Shown piece after piece: positions 5,718 through 5,732 of a stretch of 5,732 bases of DNA; positions within the stretch are counted from its first letter, which is position 1, and the number at the start of each line of letters is the position of its first letter. The notes beneath the pieces were generated by a model that worked only from the letters and a program-made list of their open reading frames with translations, was not told the origin of the DNA and did not search any database. A program made the translations under genes and the position numbers. The DNA is from Alphaproteobacteria bacterium (lineage in GTDB: Bacteria > Pseudomonadota > Alphaproteobacteria > Puniceispirillales > UBA1172). The stretch spans positions 1-5,732 of the forward strand of contig JAGWAQ010000037.1 of NCBI GenBank assembly GCA_021296375.1, written 5' to 3'.

Positions 5718-5732
5718 CATGAAGGTAGGGGA
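5701..5732 (+). CDS. possible start of the next gene (partial)
   Basis: An ATG at 5701 lies six bases after GGGGAG (5689-5694) and opens a frame reading MSIQNNMKVG to the window edge. It would overlap the last 17 bases of the kdsA-like gene, which fits an operon. Too little is visible to name it. The alternative is that AAGGTAGGGGA at 5722-5732 is itself the ribosome site of a gene starting just beyond the window. Confidence 0.35.
   Translation, partial: MSIQNNMKVG

Noticed and set aside
5151..5720. A 189-codon open frame on the minus strand over the kdsA-like gene, spanning its TAG
   Set aside because: High GC favours long antisense frames. The peptide is rich in Gly, His and Arg with no recognisable domain, while the plus strand is clearly KdsA-like.

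Overview
This window looks like part of a surface-glycan (nonulosonate, capsule or O-antigen type) biosynthesis cluster from a Gram-negative bacterium. The features that suggest this are a NeuB-family sugar-acid synthase tail, an asparagine-synthetase-like protein, a GT-B-like surface-carbohydrate protein, an aldo/keto reductase and a KDO-8-phosphate-synthase-like protein. The protein style would fit a marine alphaproteobacterium, but no marker gene proves it. No tRNA, rRNA, CRISPR array, insertion sequence or phage gene is visible.

Layout. (1) 1-125, plus strand: the C-terminal SAF-like tail of a NeuB/PseI/LegI-type synthase. (2) 148-2008, plus strand: an asparagine-synthetase-like gene broken by an in-frame TAG (1546-1548) and then by a frame change near 1622-1632. 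(3) 2005-3888, plus strand: a large putative surface-carbohydrate transferase that overlaps the broken gene by ATGA. Genes 1 to 3 read as one operon. (4) 3875-4741, minus strand: an aldo/keto reductase, convergent with gene 3 and overlapping its end by 14 bases. (5) A 97-base divergent intergenic region. (6) 4839-5717, plus strand: a kdsA-like gene interrupted by a single in-frame TAG (5202-5204), with the same reading frame resuming at once. (7) A possible next gene begins at 5701.

How the genes would work together (inference). NeuB-family and KdsA-family enzymes both condense phosphoenolpyruvate with a sugar to make 3-deoxy-ulosonic acids. The asparagine-synthetase-like protein could amidate or otherwise decorate a sugar. 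The reductase could act on a sugar intermediate, and the GT-B-like protein could transfer a glycan unit.

The main points of interest are two otherwise recognisable genes each cut by TAG, while the other complete genes are intact, and an unusual acceptor-site motif in the KdsA-like enzyme (KDCRS where KDO8P synthases have KANRS). TAG also appears to act as the normal stop of the reductase, which argues against simple reassignment of TAG. Base composition differs along the window: sampled 60-base lines are 47% GC in the transferase gene (2221-2280), 43% in the reductase (4441-4500) and 70% in the 3' half of the kdsA-like gene (5521-5580).
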